Assembly: GCA_964604705.1 (NCBI GenBank)
Contig: CAZSAP010000005.1
Coordinates: 124,001 to 188,000, forward strand
From: JAAXVQ01 sp964604705
GTDB lineage: Bacteria > Oederibacteriota > JAAXVQ01
Length of the DNA stretch: 64,000 nt
Direction of reading: 5' to 3'
Each line of letters opens with the position of its first letter. Within the stretch, counting starts at the first letter, position 1. The notes beneath the pieces were generated by a model that saw nothing but the letters and a program-made list of their open reading frames with translations, ran no database searches and was not told where the DNA came from. Of the stretch, positions 35,671-44,679 are shown piece after piece. The position numbers and the translations under genes are program-made.

Positions 35671-36756
35671 ATGAAAACCAAACGAGCTATTTCTATTAAT
35701 AATAGTATGGTACATGGTATATGTAATTGCAATTGCATTACGTGCAGTGTGAATAAATCCTCGTTTAATGGGCCCCAAAAGTTTCAATCAGAAGAAGTTA
35801 TCAGAAAAATTATTTTCAGAGTACAGGAAGCAGCAAAATCAGGAATACAAGTTCGCTATATTGCGAATTCCGGTGCGGGAGAACCTACACTTCATCCGGA
35901 ATTTTCAAAATGGATGGATTTATATGGGGAGTTAACACGTAACTGGAATTTTGAAGAAACCCCTATTCCCAAAATAGCTATTGTTACTAACGGATTGAAT
36001 TTAAATGAGACGATTTTTAACGCGCTCGTTAGAAATAAGATTTATCTGAAAATTTCATTTCCGACATCCATTGCGGAACATTATGGTGAAATTATGATGC
36101 TGGATTCTGGAAAAGGCAAACATCTCTTAGACGGATTGCTACCAAAAATTGAAACGGCAATGAGGTTAGCCTCCGAAAAAAAATTACCGGGTTTGGAATT
36201 CCATATTTCTCCGCCCTATAATAAATATATACGCTTAGATTTCATTAAAACAATTCAAACGCTTTCAAAATTGGCTGAAAAGAATAACCTTAAACAACTT
36301 GAATTTTTACTCTTTCCGGTTACAGCAAATCGTGCAGGTACAGTAAAGAACAATCAAAAAATAGATACGTTTAAAGATTTTATGAAAAAATTGAACAATA
36401 AAAAAAGTAATGGGGTTACTCTTAAATTCTCTTTATCCATAAAGACTTTTTATCCAAATTTTACAGATTTTGTTGATTTGGTTCGAGCGTTTAATTATCC
36501 TTGTATTTGGTATGGAAATGTTTTTTTGTCACCTGATGGAGATTCGTGTTGCTGTAATGATCAGCGGTTATCAGAAAAATACGGGAATGTTTTAGAAGAT
36601 TCGATTCAAAGCATTATGCAAATGAAAGAGTTGAAAATGCCTACGACAATGTGTTCGGCATGTAATCAATCGCCAGATCAATTAAAAGGTACTCCTTTTT
36701 TGTTTTTCTTTGGCGTTTTTTCTCGAATAAAGTTATTATTAAACTCATTTAGATAA
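35671..36756 (+). CDS. Radical SAM protein with SPASM-like C-terminal cysteines
   Basis: Radical SAM enzyme of unknown substrate. It is 361 residues from the ATG at 35671 (GGGTGAAA upstream; an ATG at 35659 is the alternative). The cluster motif C-x3-C-x2-C lies in CNCNCITC close to the N-terminus, about residues 19-26. NSGAGEPTLHPEF is the expected GGE-like SAM contact. Near the end, DGDSCCCNDQRL and MCSACNQSP supply Cys residues for at least one extra Fe-S cluster, as in SPASM or twitch domains, which often act on peptides or proteins. No precursor peptide is evident nearby. It is AT-rich and sits between the GNAT-like gene and a histidine kinase. Confidence 0.78.
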   Translation: MKTKRAISINNSMVHGICNCNCITCSVNKSSFNGPQKFQSEEVIRKIIFRVQEAAKSGIQVRYIANSGAGEPTLHPEFSKWMDLYGELTRNWNFEETPIPKIAIVTNGLNLNETIFNALVRNKIYLKISFPTSIAEHYGEIMMLDSGKGKHLLDGLLPKIETAMRLASEKKLPGLEFHISPPYNKYIRLDFIKTIQTLSKLAEKNNLKQLEFLLFPVTANRAGTVKNNQKIDTFKDFMKKLNNKKSNGVTLKFSLSIKTFYPNFTDFVDLVRAFNYPCIWYGNVFLSPDGDSCCCNDQRLSEKYGNVLEDSIQSIMQMKELKMPTTMCSACNQSPDQLKGTPFLFFFGVFSRIKLLLNSFR

Positions 36757-36777
36757 TATTTGTGCTTTGAGGGATGT

Positions 36778-38937
36778 ATGCTGATTCTCGGTTTTGTGAT
36801 TTTTATAGCTTTGGCCGAAATTGGTTTAGGGCTATTTGTTGTATCAAAAAAAATGCGTTCCTTAATTCATTATACCTTTTTGCTGTTAAGCCTATTCATG
36901 GGTATTTGGTCGGTTTGCATAGGATTTGTTGTGAGCCCGTTTATTTTTCCGAAACCTATTATGCTTTTATTAACAAACTTAATGTTTTTATCAGGCTTAC
37001 CCATTACTAGTTCCTTTTTGATGTTTTCTTGGGTTTTTCCGAAATATACAAAACGTATAAATAAATGGAAAATTATTTGGTTAAGTTCACAGGTTGTAAT
37101 CGTTTTTTATCTTCTTTTTTTTACAAATTTATTTGTTATCGATGTTTTCCCGGGCAGGTCTTTATTGGACCAAATTAAATTCGATATTCGTGGTTATTTT
37201 ATTTATGCGCTATTTTTTATTAGTAATGCAATCTGGGCTTCCGTTGTTCTACTTAAAAAATATTTTAATTCGCAAGGCATCTATCGACAACAGATTGCAT
37301 ATTTTAGTATTGGCTTGAGTAGCTCAGTTATGCTGGGAGCAATTTTTGCTGTAGTATTACCCATTCTTGGAAATACGATGCTTGTTTGGCTATCGCCTTT
37401 TTTCCCTATAGCCTTTTTAAGTGCAACCGCTTACTCGATTCTTAAATATCGATTGCTTGAAATAGACGTTATCATCAAACGCGCAACATTATATTTGCTT
37501 TTAATCGCATTTATTACTGGTATTTATGCGTTTATATTGATCGTCCCACAAACCATTTGGACATTTTCTAGACCTAGTTCGGTTTTGTTGATGATTTTAT
37601 CAGCGGCCATTATTGCCGTTACACTACAACCATTGAGAAATTGGTTGGATAAGATTTCGGACCGTTTCTTTTTCCAAGCTCAATATAATTATTTTCAGCT
37701 TTTAGAACGAATATCTCGCGATTTAAGTACAATGGTTCGTCTTGAAGATATGTTGAATATGACTTCGGCAGCATTAATGAATGCGATGCATCTGGATAAA
37801 CTTGGTATATATATTCTGGGACGTACAACTGGACAGCTGGAATTTCAATGTGTCAAAAAGATTGGGGATACATCCCGAGAATTGCCTCAGCAAATATCCG
37901 AAGATACGCCGCTAACAGAATATTTGAGCAGCTCACGTACACTGTTGGTTACAGGGGAATTTTTGCATTATTATGGACACCTTTATAAAAACGGGAAAAT
38001 TATTGATTCAACCAAAGCTGAAATACAAAATATGTTGGATAATATTCTAAACGCTGGAGTTATTGTCCCACTCTGGTTAAAAGGACACTTGGCAGGGTTC
38101 TTAGTTCTTGGCAACAAAAAGTCCGGAGATTCATACACCGATCGTGATTTAAGCTTCCTTGAAACCATTGCTAATCAAATGGCTGTGGTTTTAGAGAACA
38201 CACGTTTGTATGAGCAAATGCTCAACAACGAACGTCTTACAGTTTTGGGAGCCATGTCAGCCAGCATAGCGCATGAGATTCGAAATCCTTTGGCGGCGAT
38301 TAAAACGTTTGTTCAGATGTTGCCAAACAAATATCAATTGACCGATTTCCGCATGCGTTTTCATGAAATTGTTCCAAGTGAATTGGATCGCCTTACGCGT
38401 ATTACCGAGGATTTGCTTATTTTCGCCCGGCCTTCTCCGCCGGCTTTTGTATCCACGGAAGTAAATGTGATTCTAGAACGTGTTTTAACTTTAATGCATA
38501 ATCAGTTGCATAAACGGGGAATTGAGGTGGCGACTAAGTTTGAACCGTTGCCTACAATTCAAGCCGATGGGCAGCAATTGACTCAAGTGTTTATGAATTT
38601 GATTTTAAACGCCATACAGGCTTCAAAAGCCCATAAGACCATCCACATCACAACTAAATTTGTTCAGGGAAATTCAGAAACGTTATTTACTGGTTCGGCG
38701 GTTTTTATAACGATTAAGGATGAGGGCGTAGGAATTGCTGAAAAAGACGTACAAAATGTTTTCCAACCCTTTTTTACCACAAAACATGAGGGGACAGGTT
38801 TGGGATTACCAACCAGCAAGCGCATTGTTGATGCGCATCATGGCGAAATATATTTGGAAAGTGAAGTTGGGATTGGGACTTCGTTTACCGTTGTATTACC
38901 ATTACGGCAGCCCACCAGCGAGAGTGTAGCAATGTAA
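36778..38937 (+). CDS. Membrane histidine kinase: multi-TM sensor, GAF, HisKA, HATPase
   Basis: 719 residues from the ATG at 36778 (TGAGGG upstream; a TTG at 36760 is possible). About seven membrane helices fill the first 230 residues, as in the 7TM-HK sensor type. A GAF domain follows at about 310-480. The kinase core has the phospho-acceptor His499 in IAHEIRNPLAAIKTF, the N-box NLILNAIQA, DEGVGIAEKD, the F-box FQPFFTTK and GTGLGLPTSKRIVDAHHG. No receiver is fused. The NtrC-type regulator at 32516 and the receiver at 34173 are plausible partners. KorAB genes follow after 11 bases. Confidence 0.88.
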   Translation: MLILGFVIFIALAEIGLGLFVVSKKMRSLIHYTFLLLSLFMGIWSVCIGFVVSPFIFPKPIMLLLTNLMFLSGLPITSSFLMFSWVFPKYTKRINKWKIIWLSSQVVIVFYLLFFTNLFVIDVFPGRSLLDQIKFDIRGYFIYALFFISNAIWASVVLLKKYFNSQGIYRQQIAYFSIGLSSSVMLGAIFAVVLPILGNTMLVWLSPFFPIAFLSATAYSILKYRLLEIDVIIKRATLYLLLIAFITGIYAFILIVPQTIWTFSRPSSVLLMILSAAIIAVTLQPLRNWLDKISDRFFFQAQYNYFQLLERISRDLSTMVRLEDMLNMTSAALMNAMHLDKLGIYILGRTTGQLEFQCVKKIGDTSRELPQQISEDTPLTEYLSSSRTLLVTGEFLHYYGHLYKNGKIIDSTKAEIQNMLDNILNAGVIVPLWLKGHLAGFLVLGNKKSGDSYTDRDLSFLETIANQMAVVLENTRLYEQMLNNERLTVLGAMSASIAHEIRNPLAAIKTFVQMLPNKYQLTDFRMRFHEIVPSELDRLTRITEDLLIFARPSPPAFVSTEVNVILERVLTLMHNQLHKRGIEVATKFEPLPTIQADGQQLTQVFMNLILNAIQASKAHKTIHITTKFVQGNSETLFTGSAVFITIKDEGVGIAEKDVQNVFQPFFTTKHEGTGLGLPTSKRIVDAHHGEIYLESEVGIGTSFTVVLPLRQPTSESVAM

Positions 38938-38948
38938 AGGAGTACTCC

Positions 38949-40685
38949 ATGCCTCAGGATACGTTTGATGTAAATGTTTTAATAGGCGGCGAAGCCGGTC
39001 AAGGCATGCAAACATTGGGGCAGATGTTTACCCAAGTGTTGTTAAAACAAGGTTTTTTTATTTCGACCCTCCAATCTTACCAAAGTCGAATTCGTGGTGG
39101 TCATAATTATTTTCAAATACGGATCTCTTCCGACCCGATATACAGCATGACTCGGGCGGTGGATGTTCTTTTAGGTTTTGATATATCCACGTTTGCACTG
39201 CATACCGATGATATCCAGCCGGAATCGATTTGCTTATTTAACCGAGATAAGATTAGTCCAGATTCCTTTGTGGCTAAGGCAATAAGTATTCCGGTTCCTG
39301 TAGCTCAACTTTTTCCAAAGGCTGTTGAGAAAGAAATTTATACCAATGTTTTGTATTTGGGCCTTTTGTCAGAATTGTTTAATTGTCCCCGTTCGGTCGT
39401 AGAAGCGGTCGTCAGTTTGGGATTGGAGAAGAAAAGCGAGGATGTAAGGCTTGCAAATATATCGGCGTTACATGCCGGTGCTGATTTTATGAAAGCTTAT
39501 TCGTTGGATCGTTCACGTTGGTCTCGGATTCGTTCCACCAGAGCCACACGCTGGTTGTGTTTGAACGGGAATGAAGCCATCGCGCTTGGGGCCTTGGCTG
39601 CGGGATGTCAATTTTACTCTGCCTATCCGATGACGCCTTCAACGAGTATTCTGGATACCATGGCGCATTATTCAGAACAAGCGGGTGTGTTGGTTGAACA
39701 GGCGGAAGATGAGATTTCTGCCTTGAATATGGTTTTAGGAGCTTCCTTTGCGGGTGTTCGTGCCATGACCGGCAGTTCCGGTGGAGGATTTGCTTTGAAG
39801 GTAGAAGCGCTAAGTTTGGCCGGTATGTTGGAAATGCCTGCTGTAATCGCTTTGGCGCAACGTCCCGGACCAGCTACAGGCTTACCTACAAGAACCGAAC
39901 AGGGTGATCTTGAATTTGCTATATTTGCCGGACATGGGGAGTTTCCCAAGGCTGTATTGACTCCTGGCAACCACGAAGAATGCTTTCGCCTCACAGCCCA
40001 TGCGTTTAATCTTGCGGATCGGTTTCAAGTCCCTGTTCTAATTTTGACGGATCAATATCTGGCTGATTGGTATGGAAATGTTCCGCCGTTGGAAAATATC
40101 ACGATCGACATTGACCGGGGCAAAATCGTGAGGTCCGAGCCGGATTACCAAAGGTATGCACTGACAGCAGACGGGATATCGCCACGAGCCTTTCCAGGAG
40201 AAGGACACGGATTGGTGGTGGTTGATAGTGATGAACATACAGAAGATGGTCACCTAACGGAGGATTTATCTGTACGACAACATATGATGGATAAACGTTT
40301 AAAGAAGATTGAATTATTGAAAAATGAGTTTGTTATGCCAGAGATGTTTGGTTCGGGAACCGGTATGGCTGTTGTGTGTTGGGGTTCCACTTGGGGTGTG
40401 GTGCGTGATGCAGTTTCTGTCCTACAAGCAAAAGGCCATGAGATATCAATGCTTCATTTCAAGCAAGTATGGCCTTTGCCTGCAGGGAAGATACGCACCT
40501 TGTTTGCTCCATTTTCATCCATTGTGGTCGTTGAAAACAATGCTACCGGACAATGGGCCCATGTTTTACAGGGGGAAATAGGGCAGCTATTCCCACAAAG
40601 ACTTTTAAAATATGACGGCAAACCCTTCCTGATGGAAGATCTTTTAGAAAAACTTCAAGCAGTTTTAGGTAACCACTCAAGTTGA
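38949..40685 (+). CDS. 2-oxoacid:acceptor oxidoreductase, fused gamma-alpha subunit (KorA/VorB type)
   Basis: Part of a ferredoxin-linked enzyme that oxidatively decarboxylates a 2-oxoacid to acyl-CoA, or runs in reverse. It is 578 residues. The N-terminal gamma domain (about 1-185) shows VLIGGEAGQGMQTLGQMF and YQSRIRGGHNYFQIRIS. The alpha domain begins near 205 with GNEAIALGALAAGCQFYSAYPMTPSTSIL and contains EDEISALNMVLGASFAGVRAMTGSSGGGFAL and QRPGPATGLPTRTEQGDL. It pairs with the beta subunit 8 bases later. 2-oxoglutarate is a common substrate of this fused type, but pyruvate or branched acids are not excluded. Confidence 0.92.
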   Translation: MPQDTFDVNVLIGGEAGQGMQTLGQMFTQVLLKQGFFISTLQSYQSRIRGGHNYFQIRISSDPIYSMTRAVDVLLGFDISTFALHTDDIQPESICLFNRDKISPDSFVAKAISIPVPVAQLFPKAVEKEIYTNVLYLGLLSELFNCPRSVVEAVVSLGLEKKSEDVRLANISALHAGADFMKAYSLDRSRWSRIRSTRATRWLCLNGNEAIALGALAAGCQFYSAYPMTPSTSILDTMAHYSEQAGVLVEQAEDEISALNMVLGASFAGVRAMTGSSGGGFALKVEALSLAGMLEMPAVIALAQRPGPATGLPTRTEQGDLEFAIFAGHGEFPKAVLTPGNHEECFRLTAHAFNLADRFQVPVLILTDQYLADWYGNVPPLENITIDIDRGKIVRSEPDYQRYALTADGISPRAFPGEGHGLVVVDSDEHTEDGHLTEDLSVRQHMMDKRLKKIELLKNEFVMPEMFGSGTGMAVVCWGSTWGVVRDAVSVLQAKGHEISMLHFKQVWPLPAGKIRTLFAPFSSIVVVENNATGQWAHVLQGEIGQLFPQRLLKYDGKPFLMEDLLEKLQAVLGNHSS

Positions 40686-40693
40686 GGTGAATC

Positions 40694-41539
40694 ATGGAAA
40701 AGGACAAAGCACCTGAACCGGCGTGGTGTCCGGGCTGCGGTGATTATGGGATACTTAACGCAGTAAAAAAGGTATTGCATAACATCGGGAAGGCGCCTGA
40801 AGAAGTAGTGCTTGTTTCAGGTATTGGTCAGGCTGCCAAACTTCCGCATTATGTTAGGGCCAATGTGTTTAATGGTTTGCATGGAAGGGCTTTGCCCGCA
40901 GCCATTGGGGTAAAATTGGCCAATCACAATTTAACGGTTTTGGCAGTAGGTGGGGACGGGGATATGTATGGTGAAGGCGGTAATCATTTTTTGCATGCGA
41001 TTCGCAGAAATGTAAATATTACTCTTTTGGTGCATGATAATAAAATTTATGGATTAACCAAAGGACAGGCTTCGCCCACAACCGATATCGGGACCCAAAC
41101 CAAACTGCAACCGTTAGGTGTCATCAACCAACCACTTAATCCGTTAACGCTTGCCATTAGTCAACGTTGCTCCTTTGTGGCACGATCGTTTGCTGGAGCT
41201 CCGGATCATTTGGCTGAAATCATTCAAGCTGGAATTGAACACCCCGGGTTTGCCTATATTGAAATTTTGCAGCCTTGTGTATCGTTTAACAAAGTTAACA
41301 CCTATGCTTGGTATAAAGAACGTGTTTTTGATGTATCCAAAGACACCAAGTATGATCATACAAATTTTCATACAGCACTCGATGCAGCAGAAGAGTGGGG
41401 AGCGAGAATTCCAATTGGAATTCTTTATAAACATATTAGGCCGACTTACGAAGAGCAAGCCGCCATTTTAAAATTAGGACCACTTCTAACTGGGATTTCA
41501 CCTGCTCTAAAAGTAAAAGAGTTTTTAAAAACATACTAG
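40694..41539 (+). CDS. 2-oxoacid:ferredoxin oxidoreductase beta subunit (thiamine diphosphate)
   Basis: 281 residues. It binds thiamine diphosphate and one Fe-S cluster. WCPGCGDYGILNAVKKVL near the N-terminus gives the first two cluster Cys. The cofactor motif is GGDGDMYGEGGNHFLHAIRRNVNITLLVHDNKIYGLTKGQ with the Asp and Asn metal ligands. The later Cys is in EILQPCVSFNK. It forms the two-subunit enzyme with the preceding gene. A dedicated ferredoxin is not adjacent. The 233-base gap that follows is AT-rich with a weak hairpin (GTGCAC...GTGCAA) and no gene. Confidence 0.93.
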   Translation: MEKDKAPEPAWCPGCGDYGILNAVKKVLHNIGKAPEEVVLVSGIGQAAKLPHYVRANVFNGLHGRALPAAIGVKLANHNLTVLAVGGDGDMYGEGGNHFLHAIRRNVNITLLVHDNKIYGLTKGQASPTTDIGTQTKLQPLGVINQPLNPLTLAISQRCSFVARSFAGAPDHLAEIIQAGIEHPGFAYIEILQPCVSFNKVNTYAWYKERVFDVSKDTKYDHTNFHTALDAAEEWGARIPIGILYKHIRPTYEEQAAILKLGPLLTGISPALKVKEFLKTY

Positions 41540-41772
41540 TTAGTGCACTTTTTTATGTGCAACAAGACCGTTTTTTTATGCTAAATCCTTTTTTTGCTAA
41601 TTTTGTTTATAAAAATAAACACTTTGTTTAAAAACATTTCTATAAAACCATTTAAAAATGGACTTATCAAGTAATTTCTTATAATTTCTTAAAAATCGTT
41701 AAATGGAATTAGTTGGCAGATATTTTGCTAATCATAGGATAGGAAAAACTATGCTTAGCAGGAGTGCCATCC

Positions 41773-43284
41773 ATGTCCAATATTCTTATTGTTGATGATG
41801 AACGAGGCGTTCGCGAATCTTTGAATGTTTTCTTAACCAGCGAAGGGCACACCATTGACACGGCTTCGAACGGACGAGAAGCACTCAATCTGATTGAAAA
41901 CAAGATTTATGATCTTGTTTTAACGGATATGATGATGCCAGAAATGGACGGATTGACACTTTTAAAGGAAATAAAAGAGAAGTTTCGCGAAAGAACTTCA
42001 GTCATAATTTTAACGGCCGACGGGAGTATTCAGAAGGCCGTCTCGGCAGTCAAAGAAGGTGCAATTGATTTCATTGTTAAACCGTTTGAAATCAATAGAC
42101 TGAGAGAAGCGGTAGAAAATGCCCTGCAGAGAGAGCGTAAGATGCTCATGGCTGAGTTGCAACGTCGTGATTTGGAAACGGCTCACCTCAAACAACTTAA
42201 TCAAAAGCTGGATCGAACCGTGTTTGAACTTTCGATCCTGCATGAAATTGGAAAAACGATTAATTCAACCTTGGAAATTAACAAAATTGTCTCCATTATT
42301 CTTGAAATGGCGCGTCAGACGGTGAATGCAAATCGCGCCACGCTGGTGCTTTATCATCACGAAACACGAGAAATAAAAATGCAACTAACCTATTCCTCTC
42401 ATGAGACACCTCAAACCGAGGAATTGAATTTAACGGATCGTCGAGCCATTCAATGGGTTACACTAAATAAGCAACCGTTGTTCCTGGAAGATGTTCAGAA
42501 GTCCGCTCTTTTTCAGCAATATTTAGGTAATACCGAAAAGCTTGGCTCGTTAATGACGGTTCCGTTTAAACGAAAAAATCAAATATTGGGCGCCATCGTG
42601 CTATCAACCATGGGTACCCAAAATCGTTTTGCTGCCGAGGATCTTTTCTTTATTACCACCTTGGCGAACCAAGCCTCGATTGCCATTGAAAATGCACAAT
42701 TGTATGAAGAAATTCAGGAATATTTTGCAGATACGATTCGAGCCTTGATTGCGGCGGTTGAAGCCAAGGATACATACACGTATGGGCATTCTTCACGTGT
42801 AACGAAATATTCTTTGATGATTGCGGATCGGTTGGAAATAGATCCTGTGGAAAAACGCCGGTTGGAGTATCTGGCCTTGTTGCATGATGTTGGGAAGATT
42901 GGGATTGATGAGAAAATATTAAGGAAAAATTCGAAGTTGAATTCTGAGGAATGGGACATTATTCGAAATCATTCCACCATCGGTGGGAGCATCATCAAGC
43001 CGATTAAATTCTTACCTACGGGAGAGAAAGTCATTCGACACCATCACGAGAAATTTAACGGTGGCGGCTACCCTGATGGGCTTAAGGGGGATGATATTCC
43101 TTTATTTTCAAGGATTATTGCGGTTGCGGATTCGTTTGATGCCATGACCAGTTTACGTCCCTATCGTGAAACCATTATCGTAGATGATGCGATTCGAGAA
43201 CTGCAACGTTGTGCGGGTGAACAATTTGATCCAACTTTAGTTGATATTTTTGTTAATGCTTACAAGGAAAACGAACGATCCTAA
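41773..43284 (+). CDS. Response regulator with GAF and HD-GYP domains (c-di-GMP phosphodiesterase)
   Basis: 503 residues from the ATG at 41773 (AGGAG 8 bases upstream). It has a receiver with Asp52 in VLTDMMMP, a coiled linker, and a GAF domain at about 160-310. A full HD-GYP domain follows: HSSRVTKYS, LLHDVGKIG, then HHEKFNGGGYPDGLKGDDIP and IIAVADSFDAMTS. All metal-binding His/Asp positions I know for active enzymes are present, so it should hydrolyse cyclic di-GMP. No GGDEF cyclase lies in the window. It heads a run of signalling genes with the hybrid kinase and the second HD-GYP protein. Confidence 0.9.
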   Translation: MSNILIVDDERGVRESLNVFLTSEGHTIDTASNGREALNLIENKIYDLVLTDMMMPEMDGLTLLKEIKEKFRERTSVIILTADGSIQKAVSAVKEGAIDFIVKPFEINRLREAVENALQRERKMLMAELQRRDLETAHLKQLNQKLDRTVFELSILHEIGKTINSTLEINKIVSIILEMARQTVNANRATLVLYHHETREIKMQLTYSSHETPQTEELNLTDRRAIQWVTLNKQPLFLEDVQKSALFQQYLGNTEKLGSLMTVPFKRKNQILGAIVLSTMGTQNRFAAEDLFFITTLANQASIAIENAQLYEEIQEYFADTIRALIAAVEAKDTYTYGHSSRVTKYSLMIADRLEIDPVEKRRLEYLALLHDVGKIGIDEKILRKNSKLNSEEWDIIRNHSTIGGSIIKPIKFLPTGEKVIRHHHEKFNGGGYPDGLKGDDIPLFSRIIAVADSFDAMTSLRPYRETIIVDDAIRELQRCAGEQFDPTLVDIFVNAYKENERS

Positions 43285-43345
43285 GAGCATACCGTTAAAA
43301 TCGGGTAAACCACATTGTTCTGGAAGTTGGTCAGGAGGAGTTATT

Positions 43346-44569
43346 GTGAGCGCCAAAATATTGGTGGCCGAAGATGAGGTGGGAATTCGTACGGCCCTTA
43401 CCATTTTATTAGAAGAAGAGGGGTACCATGTGACCACTGCGTGCGATGGCAATGAAGCCATTGCAGTGGTGCGGGGGACGGATATTGATTTGGTCGTATC
43501 GGATATTCGTATGCCGGGAATGTCGGGATTGCAATTCCTAGAAGAGGTTCGGAAAATTCCGAGCGCCCCGGAGATCATTCTTATGACGGCATTTGGTTCG
43601 GTCGAAACGGCGATTCAAGCCATGAAAAAAGGTGCACGCGATTTTTTGTTGAAACCATTTTCCAATGATCTTTTAAAAATGACCGTTAAACGCGTTTTAG
43701 AGATGCGCGAATTATCTGAAGAAAATCAAAAATTGCATGAATTGGAAAAATTGAAAAACGAATTCATTGCCATGATTGCGCACGAGCTCCGTACACCTTT
43801 GACGGCGATCAAAGGGTATTTGTCGTTGGTCATGACAGAGGATGCTGGACCTTTGGTGGAATTGCAAAAAAAATATTTAAATGTCGTCAACCAAAACAGC
43901 GAAAAGCTTCAACGGATCGTCGAGGAAGTCCTTGATATCGCCCAAATGGATAAAAGCGAGTTTCATTTAAATAATACTTCGGCCAATTTATTTGCGCTTA
44001 TTGGCAAGGCCATCGCATCGGTTCAACAGAGTATCGAAGAAAAGGAAATCAAATTGGAAGTTAATTTTGATGCTTCTTTAAGTCCGGTTTCCATTGACGG
44101 GCGACGTTTCAAGCAAGTGGTGGTTGCTCTTTTGGAGAATGCCGTTGCATTTAGCCAACCGAAAAGTCGTGTTTGGATTACCGTGAAACCCTGGACGGGT
44201 ATGGATTCTTTGTATCGTGATAATTTACCTTGTTCCTATGTTGATTTTTTAGATTTAACGCCGGGTGAGTTTTTGGAAATTATGATTGAGGATGAAGGCC
44301 CGGGGATTCCGAAAGAAATGCTTTCTGATGTATTTAAAAAGTTTTATCAGGTGGAAGAACTCTACATTCGTCAAGTCGGTGGTATGGGTTTAGGTTTAAC
44401 CCTTTGCAAACGTATAGTGGAACGTATGGGTGGGAAAATTTGGGTGAAGAGCTCCTTAGGCAAAGGCAGCAAATTTTGCTTTATTGTTCCATGGTCGCGT
44501 AGTTCAGAGAACGCTGAGCATTCGCGTACACTCGAGGATGGAAACGACACCAAAGTTACATATCACTAA
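43346..44569 (+). CDS. Hybrid receiver-histidine kinase
   Basis: 407 residues from the GTG at 43346, chosen because GGAGGAG lies 6 bases upstream and the receiver begins right there. The frame extends to 43241, inside the previous gene, without family sequence. The receiver (Asp53 in VVSDIRMPG) is followed by HisKA with IAMIAHELRTPLTAIKGY and a HATPase with LENAVAFSQ, EDEGPGIPKE and GGMGLGLTLCKRIVERMGG. A receiver placed before the kinase suggests a phosphorelay or input from another kinase. There is no membrane segment, so it is cytoplasmic. Confidence 0.88.
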   Translation: MSAKILVAEDEVGIRTALTILLEEEGYHVTTACDGNEAIAVVRGTDIDLVVSDIRMPGMSGLQFLEEVRKIPSAPEIILMTAFGSVETAIQAMKKGARDFLLKPFSNDLLKMTVKRVLEMRELSEENQKLHELEKLKNEFIAMIAHELRTPLTAIKGYLSLVMTEDAGPLVELQKKYLNVVNQNSEKLQRIVEEVLDIAQMDKSEFHLNNTSANLFALIGKAIASVQQSIEEKEIKLEVNFDASLSPVSIDGRRFKQVVVALLENAVAFSQPKSRVWITVKPWTGMDSLYRDNLPCSYVDFLDLTPGEFLEIMIEDEGPGIPKEMLSDVFKKFYQVEELYIRQVGGMGLGLTLCKRIVERMGGKIWVKSSLGKGSKFCFIVPWSRSSENAEHSRTLEDGNDTKVTYH

Positions 44570-44679
44570 GCTTGAATACATTCACGGGGCATGAATGCCT
44601 CTTTGGGGAATGATTTTCAATGCACCTGGAAGGAAGCGTATCGCCCAATCCGGGGGGTGGGTACGAAGGGGGTTTGCAT

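Noticed and set aside
43241..43345. N-terminal extension of the hybrid kinase overlapping the HD-GYP gene
   Set aside because: No family sequence there; the GTG at 43346 has GGAGGAG and starts the receiver domain.
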